Shown here piece after piece: positions 17,354-25,796 of a stretch of 64,000 bases of DNA (position 1 is its first letter; each line of letters opens with the position of its first letter). Under the pieces are notes generated by a model. The model saw nothing but the letters and a program-made list of their open reading frames with translations, had not been told where the DNA came from and searched no databases. The DNA is from DASXMT01 sp036521415. Its GTDB lineage: Bacteria > Actinomycetota > Acidimicrobiia > Acidimicrobiales > RAAP-2. The translations under genes and the position numbers were made by a program. The stretch lies in assembly GCA_036521415.1 (NCBI GenBank), contig DATDHU010000048.1, positions 14,181 to 78,180 of the forward strand, in the 5' to 3' direction.

Positions 17354-18034
17354 ATGCTGGCTGCCGAGCCGTTCTTCCGCTGGAATTACGTCACCGACAA
17401 TTGGCACCAGATCGGCTCCGATCTGGTCCAGCACATCGAGCTGACGCTGATCGCCGTCGGGATCGGGCTGTTGATCTCCCTCCCCCTGTCTCTGCTGGCC
17501 TGGCGGTTCCGGCTCGTCCGCCCCCCGGTCTTCGGGATCGCCAGCGCGCTCTACATCATCCCGTCGCTCGCCCTCTTCGCCATCCTCGGCCCGATCACGG
17601 GGTACGTGGCCTCCTATACGACAGCCGAGTTCGCCCTGGTCGGCTACACCCTGCTCATCCTGATCTGGAACACGGTGGCCGGTCTCAACGCCGTTCCCGA
17701 CGACGCCCGCCAAGCGGCACGGGCCATGGGGTACTCGCCGGCGGCCGCCCTGGTCAAGGTGGACTTCCCCTTGGCCCTTCCCTACGTCTTCGCCGGATTG
17801 CGCGTGGCCACCTCCACGGTGATCGGCCTGGTCACCGTCACCGCCCTCATCGGGCTGGGGGGTCTCGGCCAGCTGATCACCTATGGGTTCAACGCCCAGT
17901 ACTACACCCCCATCATCGTCGGCCTGGTCCTCTCGGTGGTCTTGGCCGCCATTGCCGATCTCCTGTTGGTCCTCATCGAGCGGTTGGCCCTTCCGTGGGC
18001 ACGCTCAGCACGACGGACCCGGAGCGCGGGCTGA
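17354..18034 (+). CDS. opuCB: OpuC-type ABC transporter permease
   Basis: 226 residues with about five to six membrane helices and the BPD_transp_1 EAA-like loop DDARQAARAMGYSPAAALVKVDFPLALPY, which couples to the ATPase. It forms half of the membrane channel with the next gene. The start is the ATG 6 nt after TAACCT. One nucleotide separates it from the second permease. Confidence 0.86.
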   Translation: MLAAEPFFRWNYVTDNWHQIGSDLVQHIELTLIAVGIGLLISLPLSLLAWRFRLVRPPVFGIASALYIIPSLALFAILGPITGYVASYTTAEFALVGYTLLILIWNTVAGLNAVPDDARQAARAMGYSPAAALVKVDFPLALPYVFAGLRVATSTVIGLVTVTALIGLGGLGQLITYGFNAQYYTPIIVGLVLSVVLAAIADLLLVLIERLALPWARSARRTRSAG

Positions 18035-18035
18035 C

Positions 18036-18755
18036 GTGCACTTCATCGAGTCGGTCTTCCATTGGTTCACCACCTCGGCCAACTGGACGGGACCCAATGG
18101 CATCCTGCAGCTGTTCTACAACCAGGCCAAGCTGTCCGTCGCCGTCGTGATCGGCGCGCTGATCATCGGCGGTGGCCTCGGGGTCATCCTGGGACACACC
18201 GGCCGAGGTGGCCTGGTGGCTGTCAACGCCGCCAACGCCTTCCGAGCCGTCCCCACCCTGGCCCTCCTCACCCTCCTGGCCATTCAACCCAACATCTCCC
18301 TCAAGTGGGGTGGCTTCCTGGCCTCGTGGATTGCCCTGCTCATTCTGGCCATCCCGCCCATCCTCACCAACACGTACGTCGGCATGCGGAACGTGGACGG
18401 CGAGGTACGAGACGCGGCCAAGGCCATGGGGCTGTCCGGCGGCCAGGTCCTCGGCCGGGTCGAGGCGCCGTTGGCCCTGCCGTTCATCATGGCCGGTGTC
18501 CGCACCGCCTCGATCGAAGTGGTGGCTACGTCAACGCTGGCCGCCTACGTGAGCTACAGCGATTTGGGCACTTTCGTCATCTCCGGTCTCAACGGCCAGG
18601 ACAACGTCGAAGCGTTCGGCGGCGCCATCTTGGTCGCCGTCTTGGCTGCCATCGTCGCCGTGGGACTCGGTTTCCTCCAGCGGTGGCTCACGCCGCTGCC
18701 CATGCGTCAGCCGTCGAGGCGGCAAGGCCTGCTGGGAGGCGGCGTCCCCCTCTAA
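18036..18755 (+). CDS. opuCD: OpuC-type ABC transporter permease
   Basis: 239 residues, paralogous to the preceding permease, with the coupling loop EVRDAAKAMGLSGGQVLGRVEAPLALP. I placed the start at the GTG 1 nt after the upstream stop (VHFIESVFHWF); longer readings overlap the first permease and lack permease-like residues. It completes the heterodimeric channel. Confidence 0.85.
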   Translation: MHFIESVFHWFTTSANWTGPNGILQLFYNQAKLSVAVVIGALIIGGGLGVILGHTGRGGLVAVNAANAFRAVPTLALLTLLAIQPNISLKWGGFLASWIALLILAIPPILTNTYVGMRNVDGEVRDAAKAMGLSGGQVLGRVEAPLALPFIMAGVRTASIEVVATSTLAAYVSYSDLGTFVISGLNGQDNVEAFGGAILVAVLAAIVAVGLGFLQRWLTPLPMRQPSRRQGLLGGGVPL

Positions 18756-18838
18756 CTTGATAAATTCGACCGTCTGAGTCATGATTACAGTTGTGTTACG
18801 AGCGGTTGACGAACGACGCGCGCGGGAAAGGTAACGAG

Positions 18839-19750
18839 ATGCCACTGAAGAGACTGCTACTCGCCGGCATGGCCACATTCCTCCTGTCGACGCTGGCCCT
18901 CCCGGTGGCGGCCTCGCACGCGGCCAGCTCCAAACCGACCATCGTCATCGGGTCGACCAACTTCGAGGAACAGGCCATCGTGTCCAACCTGTACGGCGAC
19001 GTCCTGCAGAAGGCCGGCTATCCGGTCAAGGTGGAGCCGAGCCTGGGGACCCGTCAAGTGGTGGTCCCCGCGTTGGAGAAGGGCCAGCTCGACCTGGAGC
19101 CCGATTACGCCGGGACCCTGCTCGACTACCTGAACGGCGGAGCAGTCGTCGCCGCCGGCAACAACATCACGAGCGCCGTCCCAGCGCTCAAGTCCAAGTT
19201 GGCCCAGTACGGGGTCACCGTGCTGACCCCGGCAGCAGCCGTCGACACCAACGTGTTCGCCGTGACCAGCGCCACGGCCCAGAAATACCACCTGACCACC
19301 TTGTCGAGCCTGAAATCCAACGCCTCCAAGCTCACGTTGGGCGGACCGCCGGAGTGTCCCCAGAACGCCGGTTGCGAGAAGGGCCTCAAGTCGGTCTATG
19401 GCCTGAACTTCGCCAGTTTCAAGTCCCTCGACGAAGCCGGGCCGCTCAGTGTCGCCGCTCTGAAGAACGGTGAGGTCCAAGTGGTCGAGCTGTTCTCCAG
19501 CGACGGCACCGTGGTGTCCAACCACTTCGTGGCCCTCACCGACAACAAGCACCTCGAGCCGGCCGATCACATCATCCCCGTCATCCGCACGTCGGCAGAC
19601 TCGGCCGGCGTGGCCACGGCCCTCGACGCCTTATCGGCCAAGTTGACCACGGCGCAGATCTCAAAACTGAACCTGTTGGTCACCGGACCCCAGAAGGAGT
19701 CGCCGGCCACCGTGGCCCAGACGTGGCTGAAGCAGCAGGGCCTCACCTGA
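18839..19750 (+). CDS. opuCC: glycine betaine/choline-type substrate-binding protein
   Basis: 303 residues of the OpuAC family. A Sec signal (MPLKRLLLAGMATFLLSTLALPVAASHAA) is present without a lipobox Cys, so retention at the cell surface is unexplained unless it binds a permease directly. The mature domain starts PTIVIGSTNFEEQAIVSNLY and includes the hallmark EPDYAGTLLDYL. GAAAGG upstream serves as ribosome site. It is last in the permease operon, 83 nt after the second permease. Confidence 0.87.
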   Translation: MPLKRLLLAGMATFLLSTLALPVAASHAASSKPTIVIGSTNFEEQAIVSNLYGDVLQKAGYPVKVEPSLGTRQVVVPALEKGQLDLEPDYAGTLLDYLNGGAVVAAGNNITSAVPALKSKLAQYGVTVLTPAAAVDTNVFAVTSATAQKYHLTTLSSLKSNASKLTLGGPPECPQNAGCEKGLKSVYGLNFASFKSLDEAGPLSVAALKNGEVQVVELFSSDGTVVSNHFVALTDNKHLEPADHIIPVIRTSADSAGVATALDALSAKLTTAQISKLNLLVTGPQKESPATVAQTWLKQQGLT

Positions 19751-19820
19751 CCGAGATCAAGGAGGGCGGCGGCAGGCCCGCCCACCAGGTGAGCGACGTC
19801 CCTCGGTCGAGACCACCTCG

Positions 19821-19826
19821 TAACAT
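19821..19826 (+). promoter_or_regulatory. -10 element TAACAT, leaderless type
   Basis: TAACAT, then 6 nt, then the GTG at 19833. It gives the molybdopterin/cytochrome pair its own promoter after the transporter operon. Confidence 0.45.
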
Positions 19827-19832
19827 CACCAC

Positions 19833-20543
19833 GTGCCTTCCGCCTCAGCCTTGCCTGCGGACCGGCCAAAGCGGGTCGGACGACGCGTTTTCGTCGGCAT
19901 GGTCGCACTCGGTGCGGTAGGCGTCGCCTTTGGAGCCCGCGTGCAGGCTGTCGTGGGGAGTGCCCTGGGCTCGGGGCTCGGTGGCCTGCTGCCCGGGGGT
20001 GACCGATTCCGCATCTACACCATCACCAATTCCTTCCCCCAGATCGCCCGGCAGAGCTATCGGCTCCAGGTGACCGGCCTGGTCGACAAGCCGCTCGACC
20101 TCACCGTGGACGACCTCGAGGACATGCCGAGCACCACGCTGGTGAAGGACTTCCAGTGCGTGACCGGGTGGCGGGTGCCCCAGGTCCACTGGAAGGGGGT
20201 CAGGCTGTCCGACGTGCTGGCCGCAGCCGGCGTGCACGCCGGCGCCGGGGGGCTCGAGTTCGAGTCCTACGACGGTGCCGACACCGAGAGCCTCACGCTC
20301 GATCAGGCCCAGCGACCCGACGTCATCGTCGCCTATCGCATGCTCGACGCTCCCATCACCACTGAGCACGGCGGTCCGGTCCGGCTGTATGTGGCTCCCA
20401 TGTACGGCTACAAGTCGCTGAAATGGCTGTCCGCCATCCGGGTGGTGAAAGAACCCATTCCCGGATACTGGGAGCAGAACGGGTACTCCCTGGATGCCTG
20501 GGTCGGCAGTTCGAACGGCCGAAGTGACACCCCGATCGGCTGA
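19833..20543 (+). CDS. sulfite-oxidase-like molybdopterin oxidoreductase
   Basis: 236-residue protein of the oxidoreductase molybdopterin-binding (SUOX/MsrP-like) family. The Mo-ligating Cys is Cys109 in KDFQCVTGW, and the cofactor-binding strand PVRLYVAPMYGYKSLKWL follows. The N-terminus has GRRVFVGMVALGAVGVAFGA, an arginine pair before a hydrophobic stretch that could be a Tat signal or anchor, placing the enzyme outside the membrane. The next gene encodes a b-type cytochrome that overlaps it, so the pair resembles a membrane-coupled sulfite- or sulfoxide-type reductase/dehydrogenase. Confidence 0.85.
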   Translation: MPSASALPADRPKRVGRRVFVGMVALGAVGVAFGARVQAVVGSALGSGLGGLLPGGDRFRIYTITNSFPQIARQSYRLQVTGLVDKPLDLTVDDLEDMPSTTLVKDFQCVTGWRVPQVHWKGVRLSDVLAAAGVHAGAGGLEFESYDGADTESLTLDQAQRPDVIVAYRMLDAPITTEHGGPVRLYVAPMYGYKSLKWLSAIRVVKEPIPGYWEQNGYSLDAWVGSSNGRSDTPIG

Positions 20544-21240
20544 CCGGGACCAGGTCCGTCGTGGTCGGTCCTCCGGATCGGCGGGCCGGCTCCTGCGCTT
20601 CGACCGCGTTGAGCGCGCCGCCCACTGGGCCACGGCGCTCCTGTTCGGCATCCTCATGGTCACCGCCCTTCCGCTCTATTTCGTGCAGGTCGAGAGCTTC
20701 GTGGGGCGCCGGGCCCTGGTCGCCGACATACACACCTGGGCGGGGGTGGCACTCCCGGTGCCCCTGATCGTCTCGTTGCTCGGGCCCTGGGGGGCACGGT
20801 TGCGACGAGACATACGCCGCTGCAACCTGTGGACGGCGGCCGAGATCCGGTGGCTGTGGTCATTCGGCCGCCAACGGATCGCCAGGCCGGACAAGTTCAA
20901 TCCCGGTCAGAAGTTGAACGTTCTCTTCGTCGCCGGAGCCATCGTCGTGATGCTCGCGACCGGGTTCGTGCTGCGGTGGTACCGGTTCTTTTCGTTGAGC
21001 TGGCGCACTGGCGCGACGTTCGTCCACGACGTGCTCGCCCTCGGTGTGTTCCTCGTCGTGGCCGGCCACGTCGCCTTCGCGCTCACCCACCGCGACGCGC
21101 TCCGCTCGATGTTCAGGGGCTGGGTCACGCGGTCGTGGGCGAAGGGCCATGCCTCCGGTTGGCTCCAGGAGGAAGAAGCAGAGGAAGCGGGCGAAACAGG
21201 AGCAGCTACGAGAGAGCCGGAACCGGCCTCGACGACCTAG
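20524..21240 (+). CDS. membrane cytochrome b, partner of the molybdoenzyme
   Basis: 238 residues with four membrane helices (near 37-57, 71-92, 135-157, 170-192) and His in each haem-ligand context: RAAHWA, DIHTWAG, FVHDVLALG and GHVAFAL. This is the dihaem cytochrome b561/formate-dehydrogenase-gamma type fold. A C-terminal acidic tail (EEEAEEAGE) follows. The GTG at 20524 overlaps the upstream gene by 20 nt; an ATG at 20494 would overlap by 50. It probably passes electrons between the quinone pool and the external molybdopterin enzyme. Confidence 0.82.
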   Translation: MTPRSADRDQVRRGRSSGSAGRLLRFDRVERAAHWATALLFGILMVTALPLYFVQVESFVGRRALVADIHTWAGVALPVPLIVSLLGPWGARLRRDIRRCNLWTAAEIRWLWSFGRQRIARPDKFNPGQKLNVLFVAGAIVVMLATGFVLRWYRFFSLSWRTGATFVHDVLALGVFLVVAGHVAFALTHRDALRSMFRGWVTRSWAKGHASGWLQEEEAEEAGETGAATREPEPASTT

Positions 21241-21255
21241 TCGCTCACGGGCGGG

Positions 21256-22482
21256 TCAGGGCTGTGACACGTTCGGGGGCTCGGACGCCTCGAACTGGTA
21301 GAGCTTCTCGGCGTTCCCTCGCAGGATCTTGTACTGGACCTCGGGGGACAGCCCGGCGGCATCGAGACGCTCGTGGGCCAGCTTCAAGGAGTACGGCCAG
21401 GTGGTGTCCGAGTGGGGATAGTCCGTCTCGATCATGACGTTGTCCTCGCCTACCACGTCGAGCATCGACAACCCGGTGGCGTCGTCGATGAAGCAGCCGT
21501 AGAAGTGCTCGCGGTAGTCCCGGTAGACGTCGATCTTCTCCGTGTCGATCTTGATGTCGTAGTCCTGCACCGGCCCGACGTTCCCGAGGCTCTGGCCCTT
21601 GGCCACCCAGAACCGCTGGGTCGTCCACACCTGCTGGGCCCGCTCGAGCACCCAGGGGATCCAGCCGATCGAACCCTCGGACAGGGCGATCTTGATGTTC
21701 GGGAACTTCTGGAAGAGCCCGCTGAAGATCCAGTCCATGAGGCAGCCCGCCGGGCGGATCATCCCGAGCGAGAAGTTCGCCATGAACGGCGAGTCGTCGG
21801 AGATCCGGTGGAAGGTCGAGGACGAACCGATGTGAATCGACAGCACGATCCGGAGGTCGTTGGCCGTCTGGAGCACAGGGTCCCAGTGGCCGGTGTGGAT
21901 GGTGGGGAGCCCCAGGGGCTGGAAGTTCTCCGAGAAGCAGATCGAGCGGCAGCCCTTGGCGTACACCCGCTCCATCTCGGTGACAGCCAGAGGCGGGTCC
22001 CACAGCGGGATGATGGCCAGCGGAATCAGGCGGCCCGGGTCGGTGCCGCACCACTCATCGATCATCCAGTCGTTGTAGGCCTGCACGCAGAGCAGCGCCA
22101 GCTCCTTGTCCTTGGCCTCGGCGAACGTCTGGCCGCAGAAGCGGGGGAACGACGGGAAGTTGAGCGAGGCCAGGATCCCGGCGTCGTTCATGTCGAGCAA
22201 CCGGGCCTTGGGGTCGTAACAGCCCGGCCGCATCTCGGTGTAGGGGAAGCCGACGGCGGTGATGTCCTCCGGGCGGCGACCGGCGCTGGCCCCGAGGCCA
22301 CCGGTCATGATCCGGAGGTGCTCGTAGGCCCAGACCTCGGTACCGGTGTCGTCGACGATGACGTGGGGCGCCTCGTCCTTGTACTTGGCCGGAAGCCGTT
22401 CCGTCCAGACGTCGGGCGGCTCGATGATGTGGTCGTCCACCGATGTGATCCAGTTGAGGTCGTAGTGGCCTGTGGCGTCCAT
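21256..22482 (-). CDS. amidohydrolase_2 family hydrolase
   Basis: 408 residues with the subfamily hallmark SVDDHIIEPPDVW at the N-terminus and the later IVLSIHIGSSST and ETDYPHSDTTWP segments that carry barrel His and Asp. It shares its architecture with the proteins at 54761 and 60775. GGAGGGG just upstream is a ribosome site, and TAACCT on the minus strand (22516-22521) is a likely -10. Reaction unknown; relatives are metal-dependent hydrolases or decarboxylases. Confidence 0.83.
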   Translation of the reverse strand: MDATGHYDLNWITSVDDHIIEPPDVWTERLPAKYKDEAPHVIVDDTGTEVWAYEHLRIMTGGLGASAGRRPEDITAVGFPYTEMRPGCYDPKARLLDMNDAGILASLNFPSFPRFCGQTFAEAKDKELALLCVQAYNDWMIDEWCGTDPGRLIPLAIIPLWDPPLAVTEMERVYAKGCRSICFSENFQPLGLPTIHTGHWDPVLQTANDLRIVLSIHIGSSSTFHRISDDSPFMANFSLGMIRPAGCLMDWIFSGLFQKFPNIKIALSEGSIGWIPWVLERAQQVWTTQRFWVAKGQSLGNVGPVQDYDIKIDTEKIDVYRDYREHFYGCFIDDATGLSMLDVVGEDNVMIETDYPHSDTTWPYSLKLAHERLDAAGLSPEVQYKILRGNAEKLYQFEASEPPNVSQP

Positions 22483-22606
22483 GGAGCCCCTCCGTCGTGA
22501 TGAGTCTTGGTTGTCAGGTTAGCTCCCCCGTCGCTGATCGGCCCATTCCCCGAGTGCGGCCGAGTTGTCCGGCGCGGCGATGCCGGGCTGTGCTTCGCTA
22601 CTGGCC

Positions 22607-23710
22607 ATGACAACGGTGCATCGCAAAAAGGGGTTCCGTGCCCTGGTGGCGACGCTGCTGGCCATCGTGGGCGCGCTCGTCTCCGCCCTGAGCTGGGCCG
22701 GACCGGCCCTCGCCGCGCCGGGTGGGCCGACGAGAGCTGCCGGCCCACCCGTTCGATCCTCGGGTTGCGCCCGGACCCCGGCGGAGTCGGTCACCAACCA
22801 GCGCCAGGACGTCGAGGTCGCCGGTAGTTCGCGCTGGTACCTGCTCACCACCCCGGCTCCCCCGGGGCCGACGGAGAGATCGGGAGGAGCCTCGAGCGCT
22901 CCCGTGCCCCGGCCGCTGGTCGTGGACTTCCACGGGCTGGCCGAAGGGGCGACCGTCCATTCGGCGACCTCCCGATTCGGGGCCCTGGGCCAAGAGGACG
23001 GGTTCGTGGCCGTCTTCCCCAACGGCACGGGCAGCCCGGTGCACTGGGACACGACCGATCGTCCACCGCACAATCCCGACCTCACGTTCGTCAGCGCCAT
23101 GTTGGACAAGCTGGAGTCGACCCAGTGCATCGACACGTCTCGCGTCTACGCCAGCGGACTCTCCGACGGCTCGTTCATGGTGTCCCTCGTCGCCTGCACC
23201 ATGTCCAATCGCTTTGCCGCCATCGGCGCCGTTTCGGGGTTGCAGCTCCCGAAACCGTGCCGGACGACCCGGGGGGTCCCGGTCATCGCCTTCCACGGCA
23301 CTGCTGACCCGATCCTCTTCTTCAACGGTGGGATCGGTACGGCCACCCTCAACCGGATCCTGGGCACCGGCTCGGGCTCGTCATCGACCACGACGACCAC
23401 CCAGCCGGTGAAACTGCACGGCGCCGGCTACCCGGCCACCGTCCAGGCCTGGGCGGTCAAGGACGGCTGCAATCCGAGGTCCACCGACACCAGGTTGGCC
23501 AGCCAGATCATCCTTCGCTCCTACACCTGTCCGGCAGGGACGAGCGTCCGGTTCTACATCGTCCTCGGCGGGGGTCACGCATGGCCCGGGAGCACGTTCA
23601 GCCAGTCCATCAGCTCGATCACCGGCTTCACCACCTTCCAGATCAATGCCACCGACCAGATGTGGACGTTCTTCCAACGGTTCCGGCTGCCATCGCCGCC
23701 ACCAAGCTGA
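22607..23710 (+). CDS. secreted LpqC/PHB-depolymerase-like esterase
   Basis: 367-residue alpha/beta hydrolase with a Sec signal (KKGFRALVATLLAIVGALVSA...ALA). PLVVDFHGLAEGA gives the oxyanion region, YASGLSDGSFM the nucleophilic Ser (GLSDG), and GGGHAWPGS the catalytic His. This matches the poly(3-hydroxybutyrate) depolymerase / feruloyl esterase-like family that includes LpqC. The start is the ATG preceding the signal peptide; no clear ribosome site is seen. Likely acts on extracellular polyesters or feruloyl/acetyl esters. Confidence 0.83.
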   Translation: MTTVHRKKGFRALVATLLAIVGALVSALSWAGPALAAPGGPTRAAGPPVRSSGCARTPAESVTNQRQDVEVAGSSRWYLLTTPAPPGPTERSGGASSAPVPRPLVVDFHGLAEGATVHSATSRFGALGQEDGFVAVFPNGTGSPVHWDTTDRPPHNPDLTFVSAMLDKLESTQCIDTSRVYASGLSDGSFMVSLVACTMSNRFAAIGAVSGLQLPKPCRTTRGVPVIAFHGTADPILFFNGGIGTATLNRILGTGSGSSSTTTTTQPVKLHGAGYPATVQAWAVKDGCNPRSTDTRLASQIILRSYTCPAGTSVRFYIVLGGGHAWPGSTFSQSISSITGFTTFQINATDQMWTFFQRFRLPSPPPS

Positions 23711-23828
23711 CCAACAGTGCCGTCCCGCGGCCGGGCGTCCCGGTGATCCATAGCTGCGCTACCTTCTGCAGGAGCCGAGGCGCCCGTGTGCCATCGGCCC
23801 CACCACCACTTGCCCCGAGGGAGAGACG

Positions 23829-24641
23829 ATGCCTGGCCGCCCGACCAACACGCAGGACCTCTTCAGGCTGGACGGAAAGGTGGCCGTCGTCACCGGAGCG
23901 GGCAAGGGAATCGGTGCCGCCATCGCCCGCTCCTACGCCGATGCCGGGGCCGATCTCGCCCTGGTCGCCCGCACGGCAGGCGATCTCGATTCGGTGGCCC
24001 ATGACGTCACCGAGCGGGGACGGCGCGCCCTGGTCCTGGCGGGCGACATCAACGACTTCGGGTTGATCGCCGAGCTGGTCTCCCGCACCGTCGACGACCT
24101 CGGTGGGCTCGACGTGGTCGTGAACAATGCCGGAGGATCCCAGTCCCACCCCTTCTTGGACACCAGAGTCGAGCAGTTGGAGGCATCCTTCCGCTTCAAC
24201 GTCTTCGCCCCTTTCGAGTTGAGCCGGCTCGCCGTCCCCCACCTCCTCGATCGACCCGGTGCCTCCATCATCAACATCAGCTCGATGGCCGGCCGCAATG
24301 CCCCTCGAGGGCAGCTGGCCCATGGGACGACCAAGGCGGCCCTCTCCCAGCTGACCAGGCTGATGGCCGCCGACCTCGCCCCCCGGGTCCGGGTGAACGC
24401 CATCCTGCCCGGGGCCGTGGAGACCGAGTCCCTCGGCAACTGGCTGTCGAGCATGGACCCGAACATGCGGAAGACGATGATCGAGCGTACGGCGATGCGC
24501 CGCAACGGTGTGCCCGACGACATCGCCACGGCAGCCGTCTACCTTGCCTCCCCGGCGGCCAGCTGGGTCACCGGCAAGCTACTGGAGGTCGACGGCTCGG
24601 CCAATCCCGAGCTGGTCCCCAAGCCCATCGTCGACCTCTGA
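23829..24641 (+). CDS. SDR family protein lacking the catalytic Tyr
   Basis: 270 residues with an intact dinucleotide site (TGAGKGIG at 22-29; NNAG at 99-102) and Ser152, but the position of the catalytic Tyr is His165 in LAHGTTKAAL, with Lys169 kept. The codon is a clear CAT. It may be catalytically altered or use His as the acid/base. GGGAGAG upstream is the ribosome site and TACCTT (23760-23765) a possible -10. The pentapeptide gene follows after 5 nt. Confidence 0.86.
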   Translation: MPGRPTNTQDLFRLDGKVAVVTGAGKGIGAAIARSYADAGADLALVARTAGDLDSVAHDVTERGRRALVLAGDINDFGLIAELVSRTVDDLGGLDVVVNNAGGSQSHPFLDTRVEQLEASFRFNVFAPFELSRLAVPHLLDRPGASIINISSMAGRNAPRGQLAHGTTKAALSQLTRLMAADLAPRVRVNAILPGAVETESLGNWLSSMDPNMRKTMIERTAMRRNGVPDDIATAAVYLASPAASWVTGKLLEVDGSANPELVPKPIVDL

Positions 24642-24646
24642 GCCCG

Positions 24647-25312
24647 GTGCCAGCCCGGTCGGTCGCTCCGCTCCCTCCCCGACTGGCGCGCGACCTGGCC
24701 GCAGTCGAGTCCGGCGATCTGGTCGACGACCTCGACTGGGACGGCGTCGAGGTCGCCGGGGACTTCTCCGGCCAGATGGGGCGAGCCATGGAGATCACCG
24801 GCTCACGCATCAGCGGGGCCCGCTTCACCGGCTCGAACCTCGACCGGGTCCGGATGCGGGACACGGTGATCGAGTCGTGCGATTTGTCGGGGGCCCGGCT
24901 GGTGGAAGCGGCCTTGGTCCGGGTGGAGTTCAGGGCCTGCCGGATGTCGGCGATCGACCTGGCCGGCGCCCGGCTCAATGACGTGCTCTTCAGCGAGACG
25001 AAGCTCGACCACGCCAACTTCGCAATGGCCAGCGGCGAACACGTCCGGTTCGACCATACCCACTTGGAAGCAAGCAGCTTCTACGGGGCGAAGGTGGCCG
25101 ACACCCAGTTCTTCGACTGCGACCTGACGGCGACCGAGCTCTCCAAATCGGACCTCCCCGGCGTTCGCCTCCACGGGTCGACACTCGAGGGCCTGAAGGG
25201 GGCCGGCGACCTCCACGGTGCCGTCATCGACTCGGGCCAGGTACTCCCCATGGCCCTCGGGGTGTTCGGGGCGCTGGGCATCGAGATCGACGACGACCGG
25301 GACGCACCGTGA
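24647..25312 (+). CDS. pentapeptide repeat protein
   Basis: 221 residues with about 20 tandem A(D/N)LxX-like pentapeptides from residue 45 to 190 (ARFTGSNLDRVRMRDTVIES and following), predicting a right-handed quadrilateral beta-helix. Family members include DNA-mimicking gyrase protectors (Qnr/MfpA), but most have unknown roles, and this one has no clear MfpA signature. The GTG start 5 nt after the SDR stop suggests cotranscription. Confidence 0.8.
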   Translation: MPARSVAPLPPRLARDLAAVESGDLVDDLDWDGVEVAGDFSGQMGRAMEITGSRISGARFTGSNLDRVRMRDTVIESCDLSGARLVEAALVRVEFRACRMSAIDLAGARLNDVLFSETKLDHANFAMASGEHVRFDHTHLEASSFYGAKVADTQFFDCDLTATELSKSDLPGVRLHGSTLEGLKGAGDLHGAVIDSGQVLPMALGVFGALGIEIDDDRDAP

Positions 25313-25339
25313 GCCCGGCGTCAGAGGGCTGATCGCCGG

Positions 25340-25786
25340 TCAGGCCGGCGGAGGCCCCGAAGCGACCAGCTCGATGGCCGTGTCGTCGGGGTCGCGCAAT
25401 TGCAGCGACGGGTTGCCGTTTTCGAGCACGACGCCGGGGTGGTCGACGCCGATCGCCGTGAGGTGGTCGGCCCACGCCCGGAGTGCAACTGCGTCGGACA
25501 CGGCGAAGGCCAGATGGTCGAGGGTCGCACCGGCGGGCGCCGGACCAACACCGGTGGAACCGTCGCCCTCAGCGGGCGAACTTGGCCGGGCGCTCAGCAC
25601 CACCACCACCTTGGACCCCCGATGACGGAGGGCGACGTATCCGACCTCGACGCTCCCGGCATAGGGCTCGAGGCTGAGCACGGCCGTGTACCACTCGGCG
25701 CTGGCCTGCACGTTGGACACCAGTAGCTGCACGTGGGAAAGCCCGGTCATGGGAGCATCGGTGCGCACGGTACTGGCCTCGGTCAC
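25340..25786 (-). CDS. VOC (glyoxalase-fold) family protein
   Basis: 148 residues with paired beta-alpha-beta-beta-beta modules: GLSHVQLLVSNVQASAEWYT at the start and HLAFAVSDAVALRAWADHL in the second module, ending LRDPDDTAIELV. The fold covers glyoxalases, dioxygenases and resistance proteins; no specific role can be read. The GTG start is 11 nt after the PPK2 stop, with AAGG overlapping that stop, so it is translationally coupled to PPK2. Confidence 0.8.
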   Translation of the reverse strand: MTEASTVRTDAPMTGLSHVQLLVSNVQASAEWYTAVLSLEPYAGSVEVGYVALRHRGSKVVVVLSARPSSPAEGDGSTGVGPAPAGATLDHLAFAVSDAVALRAWADHLTAIGVDHPGVVLENGNPSLQLRDPDDTAIELVASGPPPA

Positions 25787-25796
25787 GTCTCGGACC

